Shown here: one piece after another, positions 9,468-17,348 of the stretch
Layout: every line of letters begins with the position of its first letter
Position numbering within the stretch: the stretch's first letter is position 1
Source of the DNA: Pseudomonas hunanensis
GTDB taxonomy: Bacteria; Pseudomonadota; Gammaproteobacteria; Pseudomonadales; Pseudomonadaceae
Length of the DNA: 64,000 bases
Direction of reading: 5' to 3'
Assembly (NCBI RefSeq): GCF_013393325.1
Contig: NZ_QJRC01000095.1
Span: forward strand, 248,001 to 312,000
The notes under the pieces: model-generated
Told to the model about the DNA's origin: nothing
The model's database searches: none
The model's input: the letters and a program-made list of their open reading frames with translations, nothing else
Translations under genes and position numbers: made by a program

Positions 9468-10046
9468 TTACTGCAGGTTTGCGGCGTCCAGTCGGCGGAT
9501 CAACGCCTCGGCCAACGGCCAAGGGCCGAAACCGGAAGCCGGGTTGAGGTGGCCAACGGCGCCCAGGTTGACCAGCTCGCTGCCCCAACGCCGGGCCAGC
9601 TCACCGGCAGCGGCGTAGCTGGCGAGGTGGTCATTGCTGCTGGCCGCGACAATGCTGGGAAAGGGCAGCGGCGTAGGTGGAAGTGGCGACCAGCCCATCT
9701 CGGCCAGGCTGGCCGGGCTTGGGTAATGCTCGGGCCAGTGGGCGTCGAGGTCAGGTGGGGCCGCCAGCAATGCGCCCTTGATCGCCCGCCCGTAGCGCGC
9801 CGCCCAGTGGGCGACCATCAATGTGCCGGCACTGTGTGCCACCAGCAGCACCGGGCCATCGACCTGTTCCAGCTCGCGCTGGATTGCCTCGACCCGCGCG
9901 TTACAGCACAGGCCGTCGACTTCCAGCGGCGGTACGCTGCGCACCTTGGCCAGGCGGCCGGCAAGCAGGGTCTGCCAGTGTTCGGCCACGTGGCCGCGCA
10001 GGCCAGGGACAATCAGCACGGTGGCTGTGGTTTGCAGTTTTTCCAC
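9468..10046 (-). CDS. RBBP9/YdeN-family alpha/beta hydrolase
   Basis: A compact 192-residue alpha/beta hydrolase of the RBBP9/YdeN family: it opens with TVLIVPGLRGHVAEHW, has a nucleophile elbow AHSAGT (Ser), an acid in ASSNDHLA and the His in VGHLNPASGF. Translation starts at a GTG with a GAGG site. It probably cleaves an ester or related bond. As the first gene of the leftward operon, with the two AraC-type boxes directly upstream, it likely acts early on the inducing substrate. The true substrate cannot be deduced. Confidence 0.88.
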   Translation of the reverse strand: MEKLQTTATVLIVPGLRGHVAEHWQTLLAGRLAKVRSVPPLEVDGLCCNARVEAIQRELEQVDGPVLLVAHSAGTLMVAHWAARYGRAIKGALLAAPPDLDAHWPEHYPSPASLAEMGWSPLPPTPLPFPSIVAASSNDHLASYAAAGELARRWGSELVNLGAVGHLNPASGFGPWPLAEALIRRLDAANLQ

Positions 10047-10129
10047 GGTGAACCTCGTGTGCGGTTTAGCGCTTGAAGTTCACAGTAAACAGGCCTCCAC
10101 CGGGGTGCTTTACATTGGGCGTCAGGCGC

Positions 10130-10182
10130 TTTTCATTTGATGACAACCACATAAACAGGGCTTTGCTTTTCAATTGATGACA
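10130..10182. promoter_or_regulatory. Two direct copies of TTTTCAWTTGATGACA (candidate AraC boxes)
   Basis: TTTTCATTTGATGACA at 10130-10145 and TTTTCAATTGATGACA at 10167-10182 lie in the 193-base gap between the hydrolase and the divergent AraC gene. Spacing is 37 bp start to start. The same 16-mer recurs at 16766. Direct repeats in a divergent gap next to an AraC gene are the usual arrangement for its binding sites; the assignment is inference. Confidence 0.65.
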
Positions 10183-10239
10183 CGCAGGCTATAAAACCAG
10201 TGGCCCTGCAAACCCCGGCTTTAGGGACAACAATAAAAA

Positions 10240-11247
10240 ATGCCTGCTCTCGTTCGTGCCGCCAGCTTGACCAACTACCTGGAAGTGTCCCGCCATCTGG
10301 GCCTCAACCCCCATGCACTGCTTGCGCAGGTCGGCCTTAACGCCGCCTTGCTCGACGACCCCAACCGGCGTATCCCGGTGGCCAGCGTCATCAGTTTGCT
10401 GGAAGCTTCCGCCAGCGCCACGAAGTGCGAGAGTTTTGGGTTGCGCATGGCCGAGCTGCGCCAGCTATCGGACTTCGGCGAAATCAGCCTGTTGCTCAGC
10501 CACCAACGCAACCTGCGCGATGCGCTGCAGGTGATCGTGCAATACCGCCACCTGCTCAATGACGCGCTGGCCATTCATATCGAAGAAGCCGGCAAGACCG
10601 TGATCATTCGCGAAGAGGTGATCAACGAACGCGCGCCCTGCAGCCGCCAGGCCACCGAGTTGGCCATCGGCGTGATGATGCGCTTGTGCGCGGCACTGCT
10701 GGGCGCCCACTGGCACCCGATCAGTGCCAACTTCACGCATGCGGCCCCCGCCGACCCCGCCATTCATCGGCGCATCTTCGGCTGCACGCTGGTGTTCGGC
10801 AGCGAGTTCAACGGTATCGTCTGCCCCGCCGCCGACCTCGACAGCGCCAGCCCGCAGGCCAACGAAGCCATGGCCCGCCTGGCACGGCGCTACCTCGACA
10901 CGCTGCCGGCCAGCGGCGTACCGTCGCTGGAACTGGAACTGCGTAAAACCATCTACCTGCTGCTGCCCATGGGCCGTGCCACCATCGAGCAGGTGGCGCA
11001 GACCCAGGGCATGAACGTGCGTACATTGCAGCGGCGGCTGGAAGAAAATGGTTTGACGTTCAAGGACCTGATCAACAACGTGCGCCGCGACCTGGTGATG
11101 CGCTACCTGGAAAACCCCGGCTACTCGCTGGGGCGCATCGCCGACATGCTCGGTTACTCGATGCCCAGTTCGTTCACCCGTTGGTTCATCGCCCAGTTCG
11201 GCATGCCACCGGCTGTTTGGCGGGTTCAGCACACGCCGCAGCCATGA
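10240..11247 (+). CDS. AraC-family transcriptional regulator (arabinose-binding-like N-domain type)
   Basis: It has 335 residues: an N-terminal ligand/dimerisation domain of the Arabinose_bd type (residues ~15-205) and a C-terminal AraC double helix-turn-helix (~235-330), with VAQTQGMNVRTLQRRLEENG and IADMLGYSMPSSFTRWF as the two recognition units. It is divergent from the hydrolase operon, and two copies of a 16-bp box lie between them; a third copy precedes the quinone oxidoreductase operon. It is therefore the probable activator of both operons. The inducer is unknown, possibly the substrate or a CoA-pathway intermediate. Confidence 0.93.
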   Translation: MPALVRAASLTNYLEVSRHLGLNPHALLAQVGLNAALLDDPNRRIPVASVISLLEASASATKCESFGLRMAELRQLSDFGEISLLLSHQRNLRDALQVIVQYRHLLNDALAIHIEEAGKTVIIREEVINERAPCSRQATELAIGVMMRLCAALLGAHWHPISANFTHAAPADPAIHRRIFGCTLVFGSEFNGIVCPAADLDSASPQANEAMARLARRYLDTLPASGVPSLELELRKTIYLLLPMGRATIEQVAQTQGMNVRTLQRRLEENGLTFKDLINNVRRDLVMRYLENPGYSLGRIADMLGYSMPSSFTRWFIAQFGMPPAVWRVQHTPQP

Positions 11248-11271
11248 GCCCATGGTGGTCTTGGCGGCGGT

Positions 11272-11595
11272 TCAAGACGCCGCTTCGCCGTCCAGCACGA
11301 TAAAGACCTGCCCATCCTGTTGCTCGATCGGGTAGCTGGCGACTTTCAAGGCCTTGGAGTTGATCAGGTAGCCGCTGGCCAGGTCGAAGCGCAGACCATG
11401 CGCACAGCACTGAATGACCCGCCCTTCCAGGCGCCCACCGCACAACGACGCGCCCTGGTGCGGGCAACTGTCGTCGATGGCGTATAGCGTGTCGGCGACA
11501 TTGAACAAGGCCACGCTGCGGCCCTCGCAGGCCAGCAGCACCCGGCCATTGCGCTCCGGCAGTTGCTGAGGGCTCAGTGCGATACGCCGGTTCAT
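11272..11595 (-). CDS. Rieske [2Fe-2S] ferredoxin-like protein
   Basis: At 107 residues it is a free-standing Rieske domain. The cluster ligands are visible as C44-P-H46 followed by C63-C-A-H66, the CxH...CxxH pattern. It probably supplies electrons to an oxygenase or acts as an NirD-like accessory domain; no Rieske oxygenase large subunit is visible in the window. Its start overlaps the stop of the DsbA-like gene (ATGA), and it is the last gene of the leftward operon led by the quinone oxidoreductase. Confidence 0.9.
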   Translation of the reverse strand: MNRRIALSPQQLPERNGRVLLACEGRSVALFNVADTLYAIDDSCPHQGASLCGGRLEGRVIQCCAHGLRFDLASGYLINSKALKVASYPIEQQDGQVFIVLDGEAAS

Positions 11596-12245
11596 GCCTG
11601 CACCACCGCTTGCAAGGCGTCATTCATGGCGGCAAACAGCGCCTCGGCTGGCCGCACCCCGGCAAGCAGCGGGCCCTGGTTGAAGCGATAGCGTGGTACG
11701 GCGCTGCCCGCTCGCCCTGCACCGTCAAGGAACGGGCTGCCATCGTCACGCAAACAGTCGATCACCTGCCCGGGCTCAAGCCCGCAACCCTGGGCGATGC
11801 CGAGCAATGTGCGGCTATCACCCAGGTCGCGGCCCTGGTGGAAATAGGCAATGAACAGTTGCGCCAGCAACGCTTCCTGCTGCGGCGCGCTGAGCAGGCT
11901 GCCGGCCCGTTGCATCAAGCGGTGGGCATTGCCGGTATTGGGCATGCGACGGATGCGCGAAAAATCGATGTCCTCGCCCACCACACTGGCAGCAGCACGC
12001 ACCTGAGCCTGGCGCTCGCGTACCGCCTGCTCGCTGCCCAGGCGTTGCAGGTAGAAGGTATTGAAAGGCACCCCGTTGGCAGGCAGCCCCGGCAGCAACT
12101 GAACGCCCCGCCAGTGTATCTGCACCTGGACCTGTGGCTGCTCACGCTGCAGCAGCAACAAGGCCGCTTGCAGGTGCCGCTGGCCAATCAGGCACCAAGG
12201 GCAGACGAAATCGAAAAACACTTCGATGGACAACAGCTGTTTCAC
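11592..12245 (-). CDS. DsbA/FrnE-family thioredoxin-fold protein
   Basis: The 217-residue protein begins with a thioredoxin-fold strand and the motif FVCPWC (C15, C18), then a helical insertion, matching the cytoplasmic FrnE/2-hydroxychromene-2-carboxylate isomerase-like DsbA family. There is no signal peptide, so it acts in the cytoplasm, either as a dithiol oxidoreductase or a glutathione-dependent isomerase. It lies 4 bases after the MFS gene and overlaps the Rieske gene start. Family members often sit in aromatic or polyketide pathways, which fits this catabolic operon, but the reaction is unproven. Confidence 0.85.
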   Translation of the reverse strand: MKQLLSIEVFFDFVCPWCLIGQRHLQAALLLLQREQPQVQVQIHWRGVQLLPGLPANGVPFNTFYLQRLGSEQAVRERQAQVRAAASVVGEDIDFSRIRRMPNTGNAHRLMQRAGSLLSAPQQEALLAQLFIAYFHQGRDLGDSRTLLGIAQGCGLEPGQVIDCLRDDGSPFLDGAGRAGSAVPRYRFNQGPLLAGVRPAEALFAAMNDALQAVVQA

Positions 12246-12249
12246 AGTT

Positions 12250-13530
12250 TCAACTCCTGGAGCGCAGACGGTCCATGTCGCGGTGGTAGTGACGCTTGGC
12301 GATAAAGAACACGGCCGCCGCCGCGATGCTGATCAGCGGCACCAATTGCAGCGCGGCCTGCAGCCCGATCAAGTCGGACACCCGGCCCGTGATCAGTGGC
12401 CCGGTGGCCAGGCCCAGCAGGTTGTTGGCCAGGGTCAGGGTGGCGAATGCCGTGCCATGCACCGATGCATGGGTAAGGTTGGCAACCATGGCGCTGGACG
12501 GGCCATTGGTACCGGCGGCGATCATCATGCCCAGGCAAATCAGTACCAGTTGCGCGGTGCCGGCAGGCAGCGCAAAGGCAATGCTCAGCAGCATGCAACT
12601 GCCCAGGCAGTAGGCGATGGCCAGGCTGATCTTGCGGTCCGGGCGCTGTCGCCCAAGGCGGTCGCAGAGCATGGCGCAGAGGATCATGCCGATACCGCTG
12701 CACAGCACGATGACGGCGGCGATTGCCCCGGCACGGTCGGTACCCATGGCGTAATAGCGGTTGAGGTAACTGGGCATCCACACGATCAGGGTGCCACCGA
12801 CGAACAGTTGCAGGCCGCTGCCGACATAGGCGGCGATGACCGACCGGCTGCTGTACAGCGTGCGCAGCGGGCGGCTGGCCTTGTCGAGCGCCTGCTGCGC
12901 GCACTTGGGTGCAATGCGCGCCTCCTTGACGATCATCGGATACACCATCGCCAGCACCAGGCCGAACAATGCCATGCCAGCAAATGCCCAGCGCCAGCCC
13001 AAATGCTGGGCCAGCACGCCGCCCAAGGCCATGCCCAGCACCGAACCGAACATGCCGCCGGCCATGAACGCCCCGGCCAGCGTCGAGCGCATGTCGCGGG
13101 GGAACACTGCGACCACCACGGCAATGCCGACACTGCCATAGGCTGCCTCGCCAACCCCGACCAAAAAGCGCGCAATGAACATTTGCGGGTAGTTTTCCGC
13201 CAGGGCACAGCCGAGCGTGGCCAGGCTCCACAACACTGCCATCAACACCAGGCTGCGTACCCGGCCGAAGCGGTCGGCCAACAAGGAAAGTGGAAAGGTC
13301 AGCAGGCCGACCATCAGCGCGACGATGCCGCTGAGCAAGCCGAGCTGGCTGTCGCTGAGCGCCCATTCGCCCTTTAGCAGCGGGAACACCGCATTGAGCA
13401 CCTGGCGCGACATGTAGTCGGAGATCAACAGGCCGAAGGTCAGGGCAAACACCACCCAGGCGTAGCGCCGGGGGACGCTGTGGGCGGTGTCGGTGCCGGA
13501 GTCTTCGGCACTGGCGAGATAGGTGGCCAT
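12250..13530 (-). CDS. MFS transporter
   Basis: Reading from the ATG at 13530, which has a GGAGG site 5 bases upstream, gives 426 residues with 12 hydrophobic segments. The MFS loop 2-3 signature LADRFGRVRS and a second related motif CDRLGRQRP in the C-half are visible. A longer reading to 13575 lacks a ribosome site. It is probably a proton-coupled importer of the organic acid or aromatic degraded by the neighbouring enzymes. It is separated from BKACE by a REP pair, so its level may be set separately from the genes before it. Confidence 0.92.
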   Translation of the reverse strand: MATYLASAEDSGTDTAHSVPRRYAWVVFALTFGLLISDYMSRQVLNAVFPLLKGEWALSDSQLGLLSGIVALMVGLLTFPLSLLADRFGRVRSLVLMAVLWSLATLGCALAENYPQMFIARFLVGVGEAAYGSVGIAVVVAVFPRDMRSTLAGAFMAGGMFGSVLGMALGGVLAQHLGWRWAFAGMALFGLVLAMVYPMIVKEARIAPKCAQQALDKASRPLRTLYSSRSVIAAYVGSGLQLFVGGTLIVWMPSYLNRYYAMGTDRAGAIAAVIVLCSGIGMILCAMLCDRLGRQRPDRKISLAIAYCLGSCMLLSIAFALPAGTAQLVLICLGMMIAAGTNGPSSAMVANLTHASVHGTAFATLTLANNLLGLATGPLITGRVSDLIGLQAALQLVPLISIAAAAVFFIAKRHYHRDMDRLRSRS

Positions 13531-13597
13531 GTTGCCTCCTTGGGTGTGGTGTGGGTTTTTCTTGTTGTTATGCACTACTGCTCAAGCTTGGTCGGCC

Positions 13598-13697
13598 CCT
13601 GTGGGAGCGGCCTTGTGTCGCGATAGGGCTGCAACGCAGCCCCAGGATTTCAGTGCAGATGCACCTTTTTCAGCCCTATCGCGACGCAAGGCCGCAC
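13598..13697. repeat. Inverted pair of pseudomonad REP elements
   Basis: GCGGCCTTGTGTCGCGATAG with the next bases at 13607-13630 is matched by its near-perfect reverse complement at 13672-13695, around a 41-base centre that itself contains GGGCTGCAACGCAGCCCC. CTGTGGGAGCGGCCTTG is the familiar opening of P. putida-group REP sequences. The pair sits between BKACE and the MFS gene and may act as an mRNA end or stability element. Confidence 0.8.
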
Positions 13698-13722
13698 TCA
13701 TCTGGCCGTGCCAACGTTTGTA

Positions 13723-14775
13723 TCAAGTACGCTGCGGCACACCCTTCTCACCCGCCTGGCGGTTCGGCGCCATGCCATTGGCTTTAAGCGTCTGCTCGAT
13801 ACTGTCGTACTGCTGCCCGATGCGGTAAATGGCCCGGGCCTCCTTGCCGCTGGCAATCTCGCGCCCCAGTTCGTGGGCCACGCGCACGGTCTGCTGGATC
13901 TGCTGCACCGAGGTGAAGCGTTTGCCGTGCTGGTCGATGATGGTGTCTTCGTTGCCACAGCGCGGGTGCAGGCCCATGGCCAGGGCCATGGTGTTGAACG
14001 GCAGCACGTTCTTCAGCAACGATTCGGCGGTCAGGGTGCAACCGTCCGGTGCGCGGTGGATGAAGTTGAAGAAGTTGAACGGGTTGGGGCCGTCGAAACC
14101 GCCGCCAATGCCGATCCAGGTCAGGTTCAGCGGGCCCATGTAATCACCACGGCGCACGATGCGCTCGAGGGTTTCCAGGGCATGCATGCCGGTCAGTTGG
14201 AAATGCGGCTGGATGTTGCTGGCCTGCAGGCGGCGCAGGTGCTCACGGACCCAGGCCGGGCCGGCCGGTACGGTCATTTCGCTGTAGGCGGCGTGGATTG
14301 CGGGGCTGGCCAGCGAGGTACCCTCGAGGTATTCGGGGTACAGCAGCTCCATGATGTTCATCTGCGTGGTGTTGATGGCCACGGTGACCTGATCGGGGCG
14401 CGGTGTCAGCTCGGCGAGCATGTGCCGGGTGTCGTCCGACAACCACTTGGCTGCCTCGCCTTCGCCTTCCGGGGCGAAGGAAATCGAACCGCCAACCTGA
14501 ATGATCATGTCCGGCACCGCTTCGCGGACTCCGGCGATCAGCTCGTTGAACTTGGACAGCCGCTTGGAGCCTTTGCCGTCCAGCTCACGCACGTGCAAAT
14601 GCAACACGGTTGCGCCTGCCTCGTAGCAGTCGACGGCCTTTTGCACCTGCTCGTCCATGGTCAGCGGAATGTCTTCAGGGAAATCTTCGGGCATCCACTC
14701 AGGGCCATAGGGGGCCACGGTGATCACCACCTTTTCCATGTTTTCCGGGTGCAACGAATCGTCGAAGAATTGCAT
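13723..14775 (-). CDS. BKACE family protein (DUF849, beta-keto acid cleavage enzyme)
   Basis: The 350-residue protein has the DUF849/3-keto-5-aminohexanoate cleavage enzyme features: the early TVAPYGPEWM segment, the metal-binding HLHVRELDGKG, and the late HPRCGNEDTI with TIDQHGKRFTS. These Zn-dependent TIM-barrel enzymes condense a beta-keto acid with acetyl-CoA, giving acetoacetate and a new acyl-CoA. That would link the operon to the acyl-CoA dehydrogenase and ligase operon. It follows the dioxygenase gene by 45 bases. The specific beta-keto acid is not evident. Confidence 0.9.
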   Translation of the reverse strand: MQFFDDSLHPENMEKVVITVAPYGPEWMPEDFPEDIPLTMDEQVQKAVDCYEAGATVLHLHVRELDGKGSKRLSKFNELIAGVREAVPDMIIQVGGSISFAPEGEGEAAKWLSDDTRHMLAELTPRPDQVTVAINTTQMNIMELLYPEYLEGTSLASPAIHAAYSEMTVPAGPAWVREHLRRLQASNIQPHFQLTGMHALETLERIVRRGDYMGPLNLTWIGIGGGFDGPNPFNFFNFIHRAPDGCTLTAESLLKNVLPFNTMALAMGLHPRCGNEDTIIDQHGKRFTSVQQIQQTVRVAHELGREIASGKEARAIYRIGQQYDSIEQTLKANGMAPNRQAGEKGVPQRT

Positions 14776-14820
14776 GCTGTAGTCCTCGCTATTGTTTTTG
14801 TGCGGTTGCCAGCGGCTGGC

Positions 14821-15669
14821 TTAGAAGGTGCGGCTGCCTTTGATCCCGGCGCGCTCCATCTTGCGATGGCACGGTGGGTAATCCATGACGGCGTAATGCT
14901 GGGTGCTGCGGTTATCCCAAATTGCCACGCTGTTGGGCTTCCAGCGCCAGCGCACCTGGTATTCGGGCAGGTAAGCCTGGCTGATGAGGTAACGCAGCAG
15001 GTCGCCTGCGCCGGGGTTGGCGTCCTGGCCGAAACGCACCCGCTGCGGCGTGTGGTAGTTGCTGAAGTGGGTGGTGAAGGCGTTGACGAACAGCACCTGC
15101 TCGCCGGTTTCCGGGTGGGTGCGTACCACCGGATGCTCGGCATCGGGGAATTGCGCCTTGAGTGCCAGCCGTTTTTCCAACGGCATGGCGGCGCCGAAGC
15201 TGGCCTCGATGCTGTGGCGGGCGCGCAGGCCTTCGATGTTGGCCTTCACCTCGCTGGGCAGGTTTTCGTAGGCCAGCACCATGTTCGCCCACAGGGTGTC
15301 GCCGCCCACCGGTGGGCATTCGACGCAGCGCAGCACGCAACCCATGGGCGGTGCTTCACGCCAGGTGGCATCGGTGTGCCAGGCATTTTCGTAGCGGTCA
15401 TTGGGCTGGTCCGGGCGCTTGTAGATCTGCACGAGGCCCGGGTGCTCCGGGTCGCTTCCTGCCACCGGGTGGTCCTCCAGCTCGCCGAAGCGACGGGCGA
15501 AGGCCACGTGTTCGGCACGGCTGAAGTGCTGGTCGCGCAGGAACAGCACACGGTGCTGAAGCAACTGCTGGCGCAGCTGGGCGAACAGGTCGTCGTCGTG
15601 AATCGCGTCGGCCAGGTTGACGCCACTCACCTCGGCACCGATCGCGCAAGTCAGTTGTTCGATGTGCAT
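14821..15669 (-). CDS. TauD/TfdA-family Fe(II)/2-oxoglutarate dioxygenase
   Basis: Starting at the ATG at 15669 (GAGGG site) gives 282 residues. The facial-triad HxD is H98-T-D100 (AWHTDATW), the distal His is in DNRSTQHYAVMDY, and the 2-oxoglutarate-binding Arg follows in the HRKMERAG tract. The family hydroxylates a C-H bond and often triggers cleavage of ether, sulfonate or amine groups. It lies 13 bases after the quinone oxidoreductase and upstream of BKACE. It is probably the oxygen-inserting step of the pathway. A longer frame to 15732 would overlap the upstream gene and is unlikely. Confidence 0.92.
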   Translation of the reverse strand: MHIEQLTCAIGAEVSGVNLADAIHDDDLFAQLRQQLLQHRVLFLRDQHFSRAEHVAFARRFGELEDHPVAGSDPEHPGLVQIYKRPDQPNDRYENAWHTDATWREAPPMGCVLRCVECPPVGGDTLWANMVLAYENLPSEVKANIEGLRARHSIEASFGAAMPLEKRLALKAQFPDAEHPVVRTHPETGEQVLFVNAFTTHFSNYHTPQRVRFGQDANPGAGDLLRYLISQAYLPEYQVRWRWKPNSVAIWDNRSTQHYAVMDYPPCHRKMERAGIKGSRTF

Positions 15670-15682
15670 GCTGTTGCCCTCT

Positions 15683-16663
15683 TCAGATGACGAAGATCGA
15701 CGAGCCGGTGGTTTTGCGGGCTTCCAGGTCACGGTGGGCCTGAACCGCGTCCTGAAGGGCGTAGTGCTGGTTGATTTCGATACGGATGCGCCCGCTGCTG
15801 ACGTGATCGAACAACTCGCCGGCCAGGTCGGCCTTTTCTGCCGGGTCGGCTATGAAGTCGGCCAGGGCCGGCCGGGTGAGCTGCAGAGAACCCTTGATCG
15901 CCAGCAACTGCGGGTCGAACGGCGGGATGGTGCCCGACGCCGTGCCAACGCATACCATCAGCCCGCGGCGCTTGAGCGAGTCGAGCGAGCCGGTGAAGGT
16001 GTTCTTGCCGACACTGTCGAACACCACGTTCACCCCAACCCCGTCGGTCAGCTCGCGTACACGGCTGGCCACGTCCTCGACGCTGTAATTGATGATGTGG
16101 TTGCAGCCATGGGCGCGGGCGACCTCGGCCTTGGCTTCGGTGGACACGGTGCCGATCACGTTCAAGCCCAGCAGCCGTGCCCACTGCGCGACAATCAGGC
16201 CCACGCCGCCAGCAGCCGCATGCAGCAGCACGCTGTCACCGGGTTTGAAGGCGTAGAGGCGGCGCAACAGGTAGGCCGAGGTCAGGCCGCGCATGGTCAT
16301 GGCGGCAGCGGTCTCGAAGGCAATGGTTTCCGGCAGTTTGATCAGCGCCGCAGCGGGGATCAGGCGTTCGGTGCAATAAGCACCCAGGGTATTGAGGAAC
16401 CCGGTGTAGGTGACCCGATCACCGACACCCACCTGGGTCACCCCCTCGCCCACCGCCTCCACTACCCCGGCAGCTTCCACGCCGATGCCATTGGGCAGCG
16501 GGATCGGGTAAGTGCCGTTGCGAAAGTAGGTGTCGGCGTAGTTCAGGCCAACCGCCACCTGGCGCAATCGCACCTGCCCCGGGCCGGGCTCGCCCACTTC
16601 GGCGTCCTCATAGCGCAGTACCTCGGGGCCACCGGTCTGATGGAAACGTACGACTTTGGACAT
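15683..16663 (-). CDS. Quinone oxidoreductase / zinc-independent MDR reductase
   Basis: From the ATG at 16663 (GGAGAG site) the product has 326 residues. It shows the QOR/zeta-crystallin pattern: NYADTYFRNGTYPIPLPNGIG near residue 45 and the nucleotide-binding HAAAGGVGLIVAQWA near 145, without the Cys ligands of zinc alcohol dehydrogenases. It reduces quinones or enones with NADPH. It is the first gene of the leftward operon; about 100 bases upstream is the third copy of the AraC box. It could equally be an enoyl reductase. Confidence 0.92.
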   Translation of the reverse strand: MSKVVRFHQTGGPEVLRYEDAEVGEPGPGQVRLRQVAVGLNYADTYFRNGTYPIPLPNGIGVEAAGVVEAVGEGVTQVGVGDRVTYTGFLNTLGAYCTERLIPAAALIKLPETIAFETAAAMTMRGLTSAYLLRRLYAFKPGDSVLLHAAAGGVGLIVAQWARLLGLNVIGTVSTEAKAEVARAHGCNHIINYSVEDVASRVRELTDGVGVNVVFDSVGKNTFTGSLDSLKRRGLMVCVGTASGTIPPFDPQLLAIKGSLQLTRPALADFIADPAEKADLAGELFDHVSSGRIRIEINQHYALQDAVQAHRDLEARKTTGSSIFVI

Positions 16664-16765
16664 GCTTGTCTCTCCAATCATCGATCTGGACGCCAGGCGT
16701 CAGTTCTGGGTGATTGGACTGTATGCCCTTGGCTTGCAGGGTGCTTCGCATCGGACGACAGCGGG

Positions 16766-16781
16766 TTTTCATTTGATGACA
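16766..16781. promoter_or_regulatory. Third copy of the 16-bp box TTTTCATTTGATGACA
   Basis: Identical over all 16 bases to the box at 10130. It lies between the quinone oxidoreductase and the MerR gene. A partial copy (GACGACAGCG at about 16754 against GATGACAGCG in the main copy) lies two helical turns upstream, as expected for an AraC dimer site. It ties the two operons together. Confidence 0.6.
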
Positions 16782-16819
16782 GCGCGTTCATCGCCCAGCG
16801 TTCGGCCAACCTGCTTTAT

Positions 16820-17236
16820 TCATGAGCCTGCTGGATGCTTGTCAAAGCCGGCAATCAGGCGCTGGGCATTCTCTTCGCAATCCATCCCCTGCGGCTTGTC
16901 TTCGATACCGGCAATTACCGCCAGCAGCTGTGCCCGGTTCTGCGCCAATCGCTGCTGCATCGCCTCGATCTCTGCCACTTTGCGCTTGAGGCTTGCCAGC
17001 AACAAACCATGATCAGCCGGGGCTGCACCGGAGGCGTCGGTCAGCTTGCGCATTTCATCCAGGCTGAACCCCGCCTGCTGGCCACAGGTAATGATTTCCA
17101 GCGCCCGCACCACCTGCTCAGGGTAGTCCCGGTAACCATTGCCCAGGCGCCGGGCGGCAATCAACCCGGTGGCTTCGTAGAAGCGGATACGCGACGCACT
17201 GAGCCCCGTACGTCGCGCCAGTTCACCAATTTTCAT
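16820..17236 (-). CDS. MerR-family transcriptional regulator
   Basis: A 138-residue MerR protein: N-terminal winged helix MKIGELARRTGLSASRIRFY, wing NGYRDYPEQVV, and a C-terminal dimerisation helix (~residues 80-120). The effector region lacks an obvious Cys ligand set, so it is not a SoxR or classical metal sensor. It is divergent from the old-yellow-enzyme gene, and the gap holds a promoter with the 19-bp spacer typical of MerR targets. It probably activates that reductase in response to an electrophile or small molecule. Confidence 0.93.
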   Translation of the reverse strand: MKIGELARRTGLSASRIRFYEATGLIAARRLGNGYRDYPEQVVRALEIITCGQQAGFSLDEMRKLTDASGAAPADHGLLLASLKRKVAEIEAMQQRLAQNRAQLLAVIAGIEDKPQGMDCEENAQRLIAGFDKHPAGS

Positions 17237-17254
17237 CTCGATACCCTTGCGCTA

Positions 17255-17285
17255 TTGACCTTAAAGTTGACTTTAACCTTAGCCT
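17255..17285 (+). promoter_or_regulatory. MerR-type promoter with 19-bp spacer
   Basis: TTGACC (17255-17260) and TAGCCT (17280-17285) are separated by exactly 19 bp. The spacer contains the perfect dyad TTAAAGT-TG-ACTTTAA. Over-long spacers with a central dyad are the hallmark of MerR-activated promoters. It points to the old-yellow-enzyme gene and overlaps the region where the MerR gene's own leftward promoter must lie. Confidence 0.75.
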
Positions 17286-17348
17286 TTTCCCGAACCTAGC
17301 CCACGCATGCAGTAACCGATGCGTGGTAGCCCCCATTCGGAGATCGCC

